Shown here piece after piece: positions 53,120 through 62,589 of a DNA stretch of 64,000 nucleotides. The position numbers were made by a program, and so were the translations under genes. The stretch is taken from assembly GCF_900491935.1 (NCBI RefSeq), contig NZ_UEXK01000004.1, forward strand, positions 2,460,745-2,524,744, in the 5' to 3' direction. The notes below the pieces were generated by a model. The model saw only the letters and a list, made by a program, of their open reading frames with translations. It did no database searches and was not told where the DNA came from. The DNA is from Klenkia terrae (lineage in GTDB: Bacteria; Actinomycetota; Actinomycetes; Mycobacteriales; Geodermatophilaceae). Each line of letters starts with the position of its first letter. Position 1 is the first letter of the stretch.

Positions 53120-54886
53120 GTGAGCGAGCAGTACGTGGTGGGCGTCGACTACGGCACCCTGTCGGGCCGGGCGGTCGTCGTCCGGGTGTCCGACGGGGCC
53201 GAGCTGGCCAGCGCCACCCACCCCTACCCGCACGCCGTGGTCGACCGGGAGCTGCCCGGCACCGGTGAGCAGCTGCCGCCGGACTGGGCCCTGCAGGTGC
53301 CCGCGGACTACGTCGACGTGCTGCGGACGGCGGTGCCGCTCGCGGTGCGCGACTCCGGCGTCGACCCGGCCGACGTCATCGGCATCGCCACCGACTTCAC
53401 CGCCTGCACGATGGTCCCGACCACGGCCGACGGCACCCCGCTGTGCGAGCTGCCGGAGTTCGCCGGGCGCAAGCACGCCTTCGTCAAGCTGTGGAAGCAC
53501 CACGCCGCCCAGCCGCACGCCGACCGGATCAACGCCCTGGCCGCGCAGCGCGGGGAGCCGTGGCTGCCGCGCTACGGCGGGCTGATCTCCAGCGAGTGGG
53601 AGTTCGCCAAGGGCCTGCAGCTGCTGGAGGAGGACCCCGAGGTCTACGCCGCCACCGAGCACTGGGTCGAGGCCGCCGACTGGATCGTCTGGCAGCTGTG
53701 CGGCAAGTACGTCCGCAACGCCTGCACGGCGGGCTACAAGGGCATCCGGCAGGACGGCGCCTACCCCTCGCGGGAGTTCCTGGCCGCGCTGAACCCCGAC
53801 TTCGCCGGCTTCGTCGACGACAAGCTCGACCACCGGATCGGCGAGCTGGGCGAGCGGGCCGGCGGGTTGACCCGCGAGGCGGCGGCCTGGACCGGCCTGC
53901 CCGAGGGCATCGCGGTCGCCGTCGGCAACGTCGACGCGCACGTCACCGCCCCGGCCGCGCAGGCCATCGACCCGGGCCAGATGGTCGCCATCATGGGCAC
54001 CTCGACCTGCCACGTCATGAACGGCGAGACCCTCGCCGAGGTCCCGGGCATGTGCGGGGTCGTCGAGGGCGGCATCACCGCCGGGCGCTACGGCTACGAG
54101 GCCGGCCAGAGCGGCGTCGGCGACATCTTCGGCTGGTTCGTCGACACCTCGGTGCCGCCGGCCTACGTGCAGGCCGCCGGCGAGCGCGGGATCAGCGTGC
54201 ACCAGCTGCTCACCGAGCTGGCTGCCCAGCAGGAGGTCGGCGAGCACGGCCTGGTGGCCCTGGACTGGCACAACGGCAACCGCTCGGTGCTGGTCGACGC
54301 GGAGCTCTCGGCCGTGGTGCTCGGCCAGACCCTGGCCACCCGCCCGGAGGACACCTACCGCGCCCTGCTGGAGGCCACCGCCTTCGGCACCCGCACGATC
54401 ATCGAGGCCTTCGAGGGGTCCGGCGTCCCGGTCACCGAGCTGGTCGTCGCCGGCGGGCTGCTCAAGAACACCTTCCTGATGCAGCTGTACTCCGACATCT
54501 GCCGCCGACCGCTGTCCACGATCGACTCCGAGCAGGGGCCGGCGCTGGGCTCGGCCATCCACGCCGCCGTCGCCGCCGGGGCCTACCCCGACGTGCCGGC
54601 CGCGTCGCGGGTCATGGGCAAGGTGCTGCGCGGGGTCTACACCCCCGACGACGAGCGGGCCGACCGCTACGACGCCCTGTTCGCCGAGTACCGCCGGCTG
54701 CACGACTTCTTCGGCCGCGGCGAGGACCAGCCGGGCGGGGGCAACGACGTCCTGCACCGGCTGCGCGCGCTGCGCCGCGAGGCCGCCGCCCGCCGCACCG
54801 GCGGTGCACCCACCACCTCGACCCCGGTCGTCCCCGAGGTCGAGGCCCCCGCGATCGAGGAGCAGCCCGATGTGCTCGGCGTGTGA
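53120..54886 (+). CDS. araB: L-ribulokinase
   Basis: 588 aa FGGY-family kinase that phosphorylates L-ribulose to L-ribulose 5-phosphate with ATP. N-terminal phosphate-binding VVGVDYGTLSGRAVVVR, where the TLSGR form is specific to ribulokinase; ATDFTACTMVP; the ATP-domain motif AIMGTSTCHVMN; and VVAGGLLKNTFLMQLYSDI. A tail of about 50 extra, Pro/Thr/Glu-rich residues ([18 protein letters not shown]) extends beyond the usual end and carries the araD ribosome site. GTG 53120 has AGGAGG 6 bases upstream. The araD start lies within its last 17 bases. Confidence 0.93.
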   Translation: MSEQYVVGVDYGTLSGRAVVVRVSDGAELASATHPYPHAVVDRELPGTGEQLPPDWALQVPADYVDVLRTAVPLAVRDSGVDPADVIGIATDFTACTMVPTTADGTPLCELPEFAGRKHAFVKLWKHHAAQPHADRINALAAQRGEPWLPRYGGLISSEWEFAKGLQLLEEDPEVYAATEHWVEAADWIVWQLCGKYVRNACTAGYKGIRQDGAYPSREFLAALNPDFAGFVDDKLDHRIGELGERAGGLTREAAAWTGLPEGIAVAVGNVDAHVTAPAAQAIDPGQMVAIMGTSTCHVMNGETLAEVPGMCGVVEGGITAGRYGYEAGQSGVGDIFGWFVDTSVPPAYVQAAGERGISVHQLLTELAAQQEVGEHGLVALDWHNGNRSVLVDAELSAVVLGQTLATRPEDTYRALLEATAFGTRTIIEAFEGSGVPVTELVVAGGLLKNTFLMQLYSDICRRPLSTIDSEQGPALGSAIHAAVAAGAYPDVPAASRVMGKVLRGVYTPDDERADRYDALFAEYRRLHDFFGRGEDQPGGGNDVLHRLRALRREAAARRTGGAPTTSTPVVPEVEAPAIEEQPDVLGV

Positions 54887-55592
54887 CGGCAGCACCCCCA
54901 CCCGGCTGACCGTGCGCGCGGCGGCGGCGTCCGAGCAGGGCACCCACCGCGAGCTGCGGGAGCACGTCGCCGCGCTGCACGGCCTGCTGGTGACCAACGC
55001 GCTGGTCACCTGGACCGCCGGCAACGTCAGCGAGCGGGTGCCCGGCAATGACCTGTTCGTGATCAAGGGCAGCGGGGTCGAGTACGACACGCTGACCTGG
55101 GAGGGCATCACGGTCTGCGACCTGGACGGCAACGCCGTCGACGGCGTGCGGGCCCCGTCCTCGGACACCGACGCGCACGCCTACGTCTACCGGAACATGC
55201 CCGAGGTCAACGGCCAGGTGCACACGCACAGCACCTACGCCGCGGCCTGGGCGGCGCGCGCCGAGCCGGTGCCGTGCGTGCTCACCGCGATGGCCGACGA
55301 GTTCGGCGGGCCCATCCCGATCGGCCCGTTCGCCCTGATCGGCGACGACTCGATCGGCCGCGGCATCGTGGAGACGCTGGCCGGGCACCGCTCGCCGGCG
55401 GTGTTCATGCAGAACCACGGCGTGTTCACGATCGGGAAGAGCGCCAAGGCCGCGGTGAAGGCCGCCGTCATGGCCGAGGACGTCGCCCGCACGGTGCACA
55501 TCTCCCGGCAGCTCGGCGAGCCCGTCCCGATCCCCCAGGCCGACATCGACGCCCTGTACGAGCGCTACCAGAACGTCTACGGACAGAAGTGA
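54870..55592 (+). CDS. araD: L-ribulose-5-phosphate 4-epimerase
   Basis: 240 aa class II aldolase-fold epimerase giving D-xylulose 5-phosphate, which enters the pentose phosphate pathway. Motifs: [27 protein letters not shown] (phosphate and metal region), the zinc histidines in [12 protein letters not shown], and [22 protein letters not shown] 54870 has GAGGAG 7 bases upstream, inside araB. The N-terminus [13 protein letters not shown] is unusual: a C-x-x-C pair before the normal domain start, which could be chance or an added metal site. The TGA overlaps the araA GTG. Confidence 0.92.
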   Translation: MCSACDGSTPTRLTVRAAAASEQGTHRELREHVAALHGLLVTNALVTWTAGNVSERVPGNDLFVIKGSGVEYDTLTWEGITVCDLDGNAVDGVRAPSSDTDAHAYVYRNMPEVNGQVHTHSTYAAAWAARAEPVPCVLTAMADEFGGPIPIGPFALIGDDSIGRGIVETLAGHRSPAVFMQNHGVFTIGKSAKAAVKAAVMAEDVARTVHISRQLGEPVPIPQADIDALYERYQNVYGQK

Positions 55593-57115
55593 GCACCGAC
55601 ATGACCAGCGAGTCCCCGTTCCCCGACCAGGAGATCTGGTTCTTCACCGGCAGCCAGGACCTCTACGGCGAGGAGACCCTGCAGCAGGTCGCCGAGCAGT
55701 CCCAGCGGGTCGCCGCGACGCTGGACGACGCGGCCGTCGTGCCGGTGCGGATCGTCTGGAAGCCCGTGCTCAAGGAGCCGGCCGCGATCCGCCGCGCGAT
55801 GGGCGAGGCCAACGAGAGCGCCGCCTGCATCGGTGTCATCACCTGGATGCACACCTTCAGCCCGGCCAAGATGTGGATCGCCGGCCTGGACGCGCTGCGC
55901 AAGCCGCTGCTGCACCTGCACACCCAGGCCGACGCCGCCCTGCCGTGGGCGACGATCGACATGGACTTCATGACCCTCAACCAGGCCGCGCACGGCGACC
56001 GGGAGTACGGCTACGCCCTGACCCGGCTGCGGGTGCCGCGCACCCCCGTGGCCGGGCACGCCTCCAACCCCGCCGTGCAGGCCCGGGTCGGTGGCTGGGC
56101 CCGCGCCGCGGTGGCCGCCGCCGACGCGCGCTCGCTCAAGCTGGCCCGGTTCGGCGACAACATGCGCAACGTCGCGGTGACCGAGGGCGACAAGGTCGAG
56201 GCCCAGCTGCGCTTCGGCGTCTCGGTGAACACCTACGGCATCAACGACCTGGCTGCCGTCGTCGACGCGGTGGAGGACGCCGCGGTGGACGCGGTGATCG
56301 CCGAGTACCTGGACCTGTACTCCGTCGCCGAGGACCTGCGGCCCGGCGGCGACCGGCACCACTCGGTGCGCTACCAGGCCACCCTGGAGGTCGCGCTGCG
56401 CACCTTCCTCACCGACGGCGGGTTCGGCGCCTTCACCACCAACTTCGAGGACCTGGGCACGCTGCGCCAGCTCCCCGGCCTGGCCGTGCAGCGGCTGATG
56501 GCCGACGGCTACGGCTTCGGCGGCGAGGGCGACTGGAAGACCTCGGCCCTGCTCCGGGTGCTGAAGACCGCCGGCCGCGGCCTGCCCGGCGGCACCTCCT
56601 TCATGGAGGACTACACCTACGACCTGTCCTCGGAGACCCCGAAGATCCTCGGCGCGCACATGCTGGAGGTCTGCCCGACGATCTCCGGCGAGCAGCCCTC
56701 GCTCGAGGTGCACCCGCTGGGCATCGGCGGCAAGGAGGACCCGGCACGCCTGGTCTTCTCCGCCGCTCCCGCCGAGGGCGTCGTCATCGGCTGGGCGGAC
56801 CTGGGGGAGCGGTTCCGCTGGGTGGCCAACGAGATCGACGTCGTCCCGCCGTCCGAGCCGCTGCCGAACCTGCCGGTCGCACGGGCGGTCTGGGAGCCCC
56901 GGCCGGACTTCGCCACCTCGACCGAGGGCTGGCTGACCGCCGGCGGTCCGCACCACACGGTGCTGACCACCCAGCTGACGTCGGCCGAGCTGACCGACCT
57001 GGCCGACGTCTTCCGCACCGAGCTGGTGGTCATCGACGCCGACACCACCCGTCGGGGGCTGGCCAAGGAGCTGCGCTGGTCGGCGGCCTACCACCGCCTG
57101 GCCCAGGGCCTGTAG
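55589..57115 (+). CDS. araA: L-arabinose isomerase
   Basis: About 508 aa enzyme converting L-arabinose to L-ribulose, the first step of the pathway. [23 protein letters not shown] is the typical start; metal ligands and substrate contacts lie in [12 protein letters not shown] (Glu), SFMEDYTY (Glu), and H in [11 protein letters not shown] and [19 protein letters not shown]. The length agrees with the family (about 500). GTG 55589 overlaps the araD stop by 4 bases; ATG 55601 is an alternative four codons in. It ends the operon at a perfect 15-bp hairpin. The order araB-araD-araA matches other actinomycetes. Confidence 0.94.
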   Translation: MSTDMTSESPFPDQEIWFFTGSQDLYGEETLQQVAEQSQRVAATLDDAAVVPVRIVWKPVLKEPAAIRRAMGEANESAACIGVITWMHTFSPAKMWIAGLDALRKPLLHLHTQADAALPWATIDMDFMTLNQAAHGDREYGYALTRLRVPRTPVAGHASNPAVQARVGGWARAAVAAADARSLKLARFGDNMRNVAVTEGDKVEAQLRFGVSVNTYGINDLAAVVDAVEDAAVDAVIAEYLDLYSVAEDLRPGGDRHHSVRYQATLEVALRTFLTDGGFGAFTTNFEDLGTLRQLPGLAVQRLMADGYGFGGEGDWKTSALLRVLKTAGRGLPGGTSFMEDYTYDLSSETPKILGAHMLEVCPTISGEQPSLEVHPLGIGGKEDPARLVFSAAPAEGVVIGWADLGERFRWVANEIDVVPPSEPLPNLPVARAVWEPRPDFATSTEGWLTAGGPHHTVLTTQLTSAELTDLADVFRTELVVIDADTTRRGLAKELRWSAAYHRLAQGL

Positions 57116-57121
57116 CGCTCG

Positions 57122-57165
57122 GGTGGAGTCGCAGCGCTCGGTTCACGATGCGCTGCGACTCCACC
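57122..57165. terminator. Bidirectional terminator after araA
   Basis: Perfect 15-bp stem (57122-57136 with 57151-57165), 14-base loop, placed between the araA stop (57115) and the convergent DUF4383 stop (57169). Confidence 0.85.
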
Positions 57166-57168
57166 ACG

Positions 57169-57861
57169 TCAGGACTGCGCCATCCAGACGCGGCGGCGGC
57201 CGGCCTTGGTGCGCTCGGCGGCCATCGCCTGGACCCGGCGGTGCTGCTCGGGCGTCGCGCGGTGCTCGGTGACGGCGACCTCGGCCTCGCGCATCTCGCG
57301 CTCGGCGCGCAGCTCCTCGGCGGTGGCCGGGGGCAGCTCGGGCTCCTCGTCGATGCCGACGTCCTGGCCGGGGCCCGGGCGGTAGGGGTTGTCCTCGGGG
57401 AGGTTGCCGCTGACCCGGCCGTACAGGCCCAGGGTGAGCAGCAGCAGGCCGACGACGATCGAGAAGATCACGTTGGACATCTCGAAGGCCAGCACGTTCA
57501 AGCGGCTGTTGAGCACGAACAGGTGCCAGAAGGCCGAGAGCAGGAAGGCGATCCCGACCCCGGTCATCACGATGCCGGCGATCCGGCCGCCCTTGAGCGC
57601 GGCCGCGACGAGCACGGCGGCGGTGAGCAGCGAGATGGCCGACAGCAGGCCGTTGCTGGACAGCCCGGCGACGCTGCCACCGGTGGTGTCGAAGAAGGCC
57701 AGGCCGCCGACGAAGCCGAGGAGGCCGAAGACGGCGAGCACCCCGGCGACGGCGAAGGCGCCGATCCGGTGGACGACGACCACCCGGCGTGCGGTGGCGG
57801 TGTCCACCACGTCCTCGTGGGCACGCGGCGGTCGTCCTGGGGTGGTGTCCGTGGTGGTCAC
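57169..57861 (-). CDS. DUF4383 membrane protein
   Basis: 230 aa. Four hydrophobic segments: IGAFAVAGVLAVFGLLGFVGG, LLSAISLLTAAVLVAAAL, IAGIVMTGVGIAFLLSAFWHLFVL and VIFSIVVGLLLLTLGLYG, as in the DUF4383 family common in actinomycetes. The C-terminal 60 residues are charged and cytoplasmic (ELPPATAEELRAEREMREAEVAV). Function unknown. GTG 57859-57861 has AGGAGGAA about 5 bases upstream. Monocistronic, between the ara terminator and the TetR-SMR operon. Confidence 0.88.
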   Translation of the reverse strand: MTTTDTTPGRPPRAHEDVVDTATARRVVVVHRIGAFAVAGVLAVFGLLGFVGGLAFFDTTGGSVAGLSSNGLLSAISLLTAAVLVAAALKGGRIAGIVMTGVGIAFLLSAFWHLFVLNSRLNVLAFEMSNVIFSIVVGLLLLTLGLYGRVSGNLPEDNPYRPGPGQDVGIDEEPELPPATAEELRAEREMREAEVAVTEHRATPEQHRRVQAMAAERTKAGRRRVWMAQS

Positions 57862-57948
57862 TGCTTCCTCCTGCGCTCTGGGCTGAACGGCAGAGCGCAC
57901 CTACCCCCGTGGTGCACCAGGTAACCGCGATTTACGCCGTTCGGGTGC

Positions 57949-58542
57949 TCACCAGCGGCGTCGGCGGCTGAGCAGGTCCGTGACGGCCTCCTCGGCGGCG
58001 GCCCGGGCGTGGCCGTCCCGCTCGACGAGCGCGGACACCACCGTCCCGTCGACCACCGCGACGACGACGGCGACCGGGACCTCCCGGTGCTCCCCGCCGG
58101 TCAGCAGCTCCCCGACCAGGCCGTGCAGCCGGGCGCCGGCGGCCTGCAGCACCGGCCGCACGGCGGGGTGCCGCCCCCCGGCCAGCAGGCGTTCGTAGTG
58201 CGCCTGCAGGTCGGCGTCGGTGTGCCGCCCGGTCCCCAGCAGGACGTCGGCCACCAGACCCGCCGTGGTGCGCGCGGACCGTCGGCCCCGGCCCGCGGCG
58301 GCCACGACGGCCTCGGCGCCGGCGACCTCGGCGGCGGACACCCGGTCGACCGCGGCCACGAGCAGGTCGGTGAGGTCGCGGAAGTAGTAGGTGGTGGCCG
58401 CCAGGGGCAGCCCGGCCGCGGCGGCGACCGAGCGGTGGGAGACGGCGTCGGGTCCGTGCCCGGCCACCAGCTCGGCCGCCGCGGCCACCAGCGCCTCCCG
58501 GCGGGCCTCTCCCTTGGGCGTGGTGCCCGTGGGGGCCGCCAT
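57949..58542 (-). CDS. TetR-family regulator of the SMR pump
   Basis: 197 aa. Helix-turn-helix REALVAAAAELVAGHGPDAVSHRSVAAAAGLPLAATTYYFRDLTDLL, with the YYFRD ending of the recognition helix. The ligand domain is of the type found in several actinobacterial drug regulators (VLLGTGRHTDADLQAHYERLL). ATG 58540-58542 overlaps the SMR gene stop by one base (TGATG), so both are made from one leftward mRNA. The two palindromes at 58890-58925, just upstream of the SMR start, are the expected operator: autoregulation with the pump. Confidence 0.87.
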   Translation of the reverse strand: MAAPTGTTPKGEARREALVAAAAELVAGHGPDAVSHRSVAAAAGLPLAATTYYFRDLTDLLVAAVDRVSAAEVAGAEAVVAAAGRGRRSARTTAGLVADVLLGTGRHTDADLQAHYERLLAGGRHPAVRPVLQAAGARLHGLVGELLTGGEHREVPVAVVVAVVDGTVVSALVERDGHARAAAEEAVTDLLSRRRRW

Positions 58543-58868
58543 CAGTGGGCCGACGAGGGGGCGAGGTTGAGGCCGATCACCCCGGCGACGATGAGCACGA
58601 TGGACAGGATGCGCAGCGTGCCGACCGGGTCGCCGAGCAGCCACATGCCGATCACCGCCGTGCCGGCCGCGCCGATGCCGGTCCACACGGCGTAGGCGGT
58701 GCCCACCGGCAGCGTGCGCAGCGCGATGGTCAGCAGCGTGAAGCTGATCCCGGCGCAGACGATGAAGGAGATCGTCCACCACAGCCGGCTGAACCCCTCC
58801 GAGTTCTTCAGCGAGACGGCGAACGCGGTCTCGAACAGACCGGCCACGACGACGAGCACCCAGGCCAC
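58542..58868 (-). CDS. Small multidrug resistance (SMR) family transporter
   Basis: 108 aa, four helices. E13 in VAGLFETAFAVSLK is the membrane-embedded glutamate shared by the SMR family (EmrE E14). The helix 3 motif GTAYAVWTGIGAAGTAVIG with W-T-G-I-G is typical. FETAFAVSLKNSEGF resembles the SugE/Gdx (guanidinium exporter) subgroup, where W-x-x-x-(K/L)xS.GF is seen, more than EmrE; the distinction is tentative. GTG 58866-58868 has AAGGAGG 6 bases upstream. It is encoded as a single gene, so it would act as a dual-topology homodimer. Confidence 0.88.
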   Translation of the reverse strand: MAWVLVVVAGLFETAFAVSLKNSEGFSRLWWTISFIVCAGISFTLLTIALRTLPVGTAYAVWTGIGAAGTAVIGMWLLGDPVGTLRILSIVLIVAGVIGLNLAPSSAH

Positions 58869-58889
58869 GACGGCCTCCTTCCGTTGATC

Positions 58890-58925
58890 GGTACGACCGT
58901 ACCAGTCATCTGGTACGCCTGTACT
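58890..58925 (-). promoter_or_regulatory. Paired palindromic operators before the SMR-TetR operon
   Basis: GGTACGACCGTACC (58890-58903), a near-perfect palindrome, and the related GGTACGCCTGTACT (58912-58925), centres 22 bp apart. They lie 22 bases upstream of the SMR start and 52 bases before the divergent alditol oxidase start, so the regulator might affect both. Confidence 0.72.
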
Positions 58926-58976
58926 GAACAGTCGGGCGCCTACGGTGGGGGGACGACCACCCCCAGGAGGACCTGC

Positions 58977-60188
58977 GTGCAGAGCGACTGGGCGGGGACC
59001 TACGAGTTCACCGCCCCGATCCACCGGCCGACCGACGTCGAGCAGCTGCAGGAGGAGGTGGCGCGGGCGACGGCCGTGCGGGCGCTGGGCACCCGGCACA
59101 CCTTCAACGGGCTGGCCGACTCACCCGGCGTGCTGCTGGACCTGACCGCGCTGCCCGACCGGGTCGACGTCCGAGACGACGGCACGGTCGCGGTGAGCGC
59201 CGGGACGACGTTCGGTGCGCTGGCCCGCGAGCTGCAGCGGCACGGGCGGGCTCTGCACACCATGGGCTCCCTGCCGCACATCTCGGTCGGCGGCGCGGTC
59301 GCCACCGGGACGCACGGCTCCGGCGACCGGGCCGGTGCGCTGGCCACCGCCGTCCGGGCGTTCACCCTGGTCGGCCCGGACGGCGCGCTGCGCGAGGTCG
59401 CCGGAGCCGACGTCGAGGCGCAGGCCGTCGCACTGGGGTCGATCGGCGTGGTCACCGAGTTGGTGCTGGCCACGGAGCCGACCTACCAGGTCCGTCAGGA
59501 CGTCTACCGCGGCCTGCCCGTCGCCGGCGTCCACGAGGCGTTCGGCGTCGGCGACAGCGTCAGCGCGTTCACCCGCTGGGAGGGCACCGCCGACCTGTGG
59601 GTGAAGACCCGGCTCCCGGCCGACGTGCCCGACGAGGTGCTGGGCGCTCCGCGCGACCCGGTGAGCCGGGACCGGATCACCGACGAGATCGTCGGCAACG
59701 TGACCCCGCAGGGCGGGGAGCCGGGGCCGTGGCACGAGCGGCTGCCGCACTTCCGGCACGACGCGACCCCCAGCAACGGCGACGAGATCCAGTCGGAGTT
59801 CTTCGTCGACCGGGCCGACGCGGCCGCCGCGATCGCCGCCGTGGCGGCCGTGGGCCACCGGATCCGGGAGCACCTGGTGGTCAGCGAGCTGCGCACGGTG
59901 GCCGCCGACCGGCTGTGGCTGTCGATGGCGCACGGCCGGGACTCCCTGGCGGTGCACTTCACCTGGCGCAAGACCGCCGGTGCCCGCGAGGTGGGCATCC
60001 CGCTGGTGGGCGAGGTGCTCGCCGCGTTCGGCGCGCGTCCGCACTGGGGCAAGGCGCACGCCGGGGCCGACCTGGCCGCGGTCGTGCCCCGGCTGGCCGA
60101 GGCCCGGGCGTTGTTCGACGCCCTGGACCCCGGCCGGGTGTTCAGCTCACCGCACGTCGAGGCGCTCGGCGTCCGCTCAGGCCGGTAG
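58977..60188 (+). CDS. Alditol/xylitol oxidase-like FAD flavoprotein
   Basis: 403 aa, vanillyl-alcohol-oxidase fold. H41 in [13 protein letters not shown] aligns with the histidine that carries covalent FAD in Streptomyces alditol oxidase (H46 there). The PP-loop and flavin site read [22 protein letters not shown] and [19 protein letters not shown]. The C-terminal ALO domain ends [37 protein letters not shown], quoted here only for the HWGK motif typical of AldO/gulonolactone-type oxidases. It oxidises polyols such as xylitol or sorbitol at C1, making H2O2. GTG 58977 has CAGGAGG 6 bases upstream. Its last 12 bases overlap the convergent arcA stop. Confidence 0.88.
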   Translation: MQSDWAGTYEFTAPIHRPTDVEQLQEEVARATAVRALGTRHTFNGLADSPGVLLDLTALPDRVDVRDDGTVAVSAGTTFGALARELQRHGRALHTMGSLPHISVGGAVATGTHGSGDRAGALATAVRAFTLVGPDGALREVAGADVEAQAVALGSIGVVTELVLATEPTYQVRQDVYRGLPVAGVHEAFGVGDSVSAFTRWEGTADLWVKTRLPADVPDEVLGAPRDPVSRDRITDEIVGNVTPQGGEPGPWHERLPHFRHDATPSNGDEIQSEFFVDRADAAAAIAAVAAVGHRIREHLVVSELRTVAADRLWLSMAHGRDSLAVHFTWRKTAGAREVGIPLVGEVLAAFGARPHWGKAHAGADLAAVVPRLAEARALFDALDPGRVFSSPHVEALGVRSGR

Positions 60189-61397
60189 GGGGTCGCGGAC
60201 CACGGGGCAGCTCATGCACCGTGGTCCGCCGCGGCCGCTGCCCAGCTGGTCCCCGGCGATCGCCACGACCTCGATGCCCGCGGCCTCCAGCGCCTTGTTG
60301 GTGACCGTGTTGCGCTCGTAGGCCACGGCGAGGCGGGGGCCCAGGGCGAGGGTGTTGTTGCCGTCGTCCCACTGCTCGCGCTCGGCGGTGACCGGGTCCA
60401 GCCCGGTGTCGATCAGCCGGAGCCGGTCGATGCCCATGGCCGCCGACGCGGCGGTGAGGAACGGGGCCGGTCCGCTGACCTGCAGGTCGACGGTGTCGTC
60501 GTCGTCGGGCAGGTCGGCCCCGGCGCGCACCGTCCAGGCGACGAGGGTGTCGGCCACCGCGGGGTACATGACCATCGCGTCGACGTCGACCATCGTGGCG
60601 ATGGTGTCCAGGTGCATGGTGGCCCGCTCCTGCGCGATCGGTACCACCAGCACCGTGTGCGCCAGCCCGCGGGCGAAGACCCGGCGGGCCAGCCGCTCGG
60701 CCCCGCCGGCTGTCGTCCGCTCGCCGACGCCCACGGCCAGCACGCCGGGCGCCAGCGCCAGCACGTCGCCGCCCTCCAGGTGCTCCAGGGACGGGTCGTA
60801 CAGCCGCTGCGGCCCGCCGAAGCGGGGGTGGTGCTGGTAGATCGCCCCGGTGATCGTGGACTCCCGGTGCCGCGCGGGCATAGCCAGCGAGGTGATCGCC
60901 ACCTGGTCGCCCACCCAGACGCTGGAGTCGCGGGTGAACAGCAGGTTCGGCAGCGGCCGGACGACGAAGTCGCCCTGGCCCATCAGCTCCCAGGCCAGCC
61001 CGCGGGCGCCGGGGAGCTCGTCGTGGGCGAGCCCGCCGATCAGCGCCGCGGCCAGGTCGGTCGAGGCCAGCCCGGACAGGTGGTCCACGCAGGCGTGCTG
61101 CAGGGTGGCCCCGATCCGCGGGTCGTCCACCGCCGCGGCGACCAGCTGCTCCCGGGCCGCCGGCACGTCGAGCACCTCGGCCAGCAGCCGGTCGACGTAG
61201 AGCACCTCGACCCCGCGCTCGGTCAGCGCGCCGGCGAAGGCGTCGTGCTCCTCCTGCGCGCGGGCCACCCACGGCACGCCGTCGAAGAGCAGCTCGTCGT
61301 TGTTGCGCGGCGTCAGCCGGCGCAGCTCGGCGCCGGGCCGGTGCAGGACGACGGTGCGCAGCCGGCCGACCTCGCTGGTCACCAGGGGGGAACTCAT
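60177..61397 (-). CDS. arcA: Arginine deiminase
   Basis: 406 aa guanidino-modifying enzyme converting L-arginine to citrulline and ammonia. Motifs: [50 protein letters not shown], the catalytic H in [15 protein letters not shown] and nucleophile C394 in [11 protein letters not shown] near the C-terminus. No arcB or arcC is in the window, so it stands alone, as in several actinomycetes, where a complete fermentative pathway is not needed. ATG 61395-61397 is opposite the ATG of the small membrane protein (they share the CATG). Confidence 0.92.
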   Translation of the reverse strand: MSSPLVTSEVGRLRTVVLHRPGAELRRLTPRNNDELLFDGVPWVARAQEEHDAFAGALTERGVEVLYVDRLLAEVLDVPAAREQLVAAAVDDPRIGATLQHACVDHLSGLASTDLAAALIGGLAHDELPGARGLAWELMGQGDFVVRPLPNLLFTRDSSVWVGDQVAITSLAMPARHRESTITGAIYQHHPRFGGPQRLYDPSLEHLEGGDVLALAPGVLAVGVGERTTAGGAERLARRVFARGLAHTVLVVPIAQERATMHLDTIATMVDVDAMVMYPAVADTLVAWTVRAGADLPDDDDTVDLQVSGPAPFLTAASAAMGIDRLRLIDTGLDPVTAEREQWDDGNNTLALGPRLAVAYERNTVTNKALEAAGIEVVAIAGDQLGSGRGGPRCMSCPVVRDPLPA

Positions 61398-61659
61398 GGG
61401 GGAACGATCCCAGACGGGGCAGACTGTCCCGGTGGAGCCCGAGGAGCAGCAGCAGCAACCCGCTTGGTTCGTCGTCGTCCTGGGCCTGGGGCTGGCCGTC
61501 GCGGTGGCCGCGATCTGCTTCTTCGCCCTAGCGGCCCTGGGAGCCCAGCAGGTCGGGACGGGCTTCGTCGTCCTGGTCGGGGTGCTCTCGGCCGTCGTCG
61601 GCGGCTTCGCCTCCCGCAGCCTGGCCGACAAGCTGCCCCCGGTGCGCCGGACGCGCTGA
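61396..61659 (+). CDS. Small two-helix membrane protein, antisense to a transporter tail
   Basis: 87 aa from ATG 61396, with AGGGGGG 5 bases upstream. N-terminal EPEEQQQQP, then two helices ([26 protein letters not shown] and [22 protein letters not shown]). Family unknown. The start codon overlaps the divergent arcA start, and the last 132 bases overlap the 3' end of the EamA transporter on the other strand, so one of the two reading frames may be extended by accident. The hydrophobic design favours this small gene over the hydrophilic transporter tail. Confidence 0.55.
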   Translation: MGERSQTGQTVPVEPEEQQQQPAWFVVVLGLGLAVAVAAICFFALAALGAQQVGTGFVVLVGVLSAVVGGFASRSLADKLPPVRRTR

Positions 61660-62517
61660 CCCGACCAGCACCCCGGCGACCACCAGCGCCCCCCAGGCCA
61701 GCTCGGGGGCCGACGTCGGCTCGCCGAGCAGCGCCCAGGCGGCGCCGATGCCCACCACCGGGACCAGCATCGAGAACGGCGCCACCGCCGACGACGGGTT
61801 GCGGCTCATCAGGGCCGCCCACAGTCCCGAGCCCAGCAGGGTGCCCACCAGGACGGTGTAGACCAGCCCACCCAGGGCGAGCAGGCCGGGGGTCGACGTC
61901 AGCCCGGTGAACCCCTGGCCGATCCGCGCCGGGCCCTCGACCAGCAGCGACGCCGCCAGCATCGGCAGCGGCGGCACCACCGACATCCACAGCGTGAGGC
62001 GCAGCGGGTGGGGTGCCCGGGCCTGCCGGGTGGCCAGGTTCCCCAGCGCCCAGCCGAGCCCGCCGCACAGCGTCAGCAGCACCGGCAGCAGCAAGGTGCC
62101 GCCGTCGACCTCGGCCCGGTGCACCGCGATGCCGCCCAGCCCGACCAGCGCGACGGCCACGCCCAGGCCCTGCCGGCCGGTGAGCCGCTCGCGCAGCAGG
62201 ACGCCGGCCAGCAGCACGGTGAACGGCGCCGAGGACTGCAGCACCAGCGAGGCCAGCCCGGTCGGCATGCCGACCGCCATCGCCAGGTAGAGGAAGAGGA
62301 ACTGCAGGACGCCGAACCCCACCCCGTAGCCGAGCACCCAGCGCCACGGGACGCCCGGGCGGGGAACCAGCAGCACCGTCGGGACGGCGATGACCGCGAA
62401 CCGGAGGGCGACGAGGAAGAACGGCGGGAACTGCTCGAGCGACAGGTGGATGGCCACGAAGTTCAGGCCCCAGCAGACGGCGACGACGCAGGCCAGCAGG
62501 CGGTCACGGGTGCTCAC
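61528..62517 (-). CDS. EamA/DMT-family transporter
   Basis: 329 aa with ten hydrophobic segments in two EamA repeats: [21 protein letters not shown] opens repeat 1, [22 protein letters not shown] and [23 protein letters not shown] fall in repeat 2, followed by the family-typical [27 protein letters not shown]. It resembles amino-acid/metabolite exporters such as EamA (O-acetylserine/cysteine). The last 44 residues are hydrophilic and antisense to the small protein above, suggesting an original stop near 61660 was lost. GTG 62515-62517. It is divergent from a LysR gene, a frequent pairing. Confidence 0.87.
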   Translation of the reverse strand: MSTRDRLLACVVAVCWGLNFVAIHLSLEQFPPFFLVALRFAVIAVPTVLLVPRPGVPWRWVLGYGVGFGVLQFLFLYLAMAVGMPTGLASLVLQSSAPFTVLLAGVLLRERLTGRQGLGVAVALVGLGGIAVHRAEVDGGTLLLPVLLTLCGGLGWALGNLATRQARAPHPLRLTLWMSVVPPLPMLAASLLVEGPARIGQGFTGLTSTPGLLALGGLVYTVLVGTLLGSGLWAALMSRNPSSAVAPFSMLVPVVGIGAAWALLGEPTSAPELAWGALVVAGVLVGSARPAHRGQLVGQAAGGEAADDGREHPDQDDEARPDLLGSQGR

Positions 62518-62544
62518 ACCGGTCACCCTGCGGCCCTCGGGCGT

Positions 62545-62564
62545 GCAGCACCAGCGAATGCTGC
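62545..62564. promoter_or_regulatory. LysR-type operator candidate between eamA-like and lysR genes
   Basis: Inverted repeat GCAGCA-N8-TGCTGC in the 72-bp divergent gap, the size and position expected for a LysR recognition site controlling both genes. Confidence 0.5.
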
Positions 62565-62589
62565 TCACCTGTCGATGTAGCGTCGCTTC

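Noticed and set aside
51938-55168. Leftward reading frame of 1076 codons across lacI, araB and araD
   Set aside because: Composition is antisense-shadow-like with no motif; three well-defined enzymes or regulators occupy the other strand.
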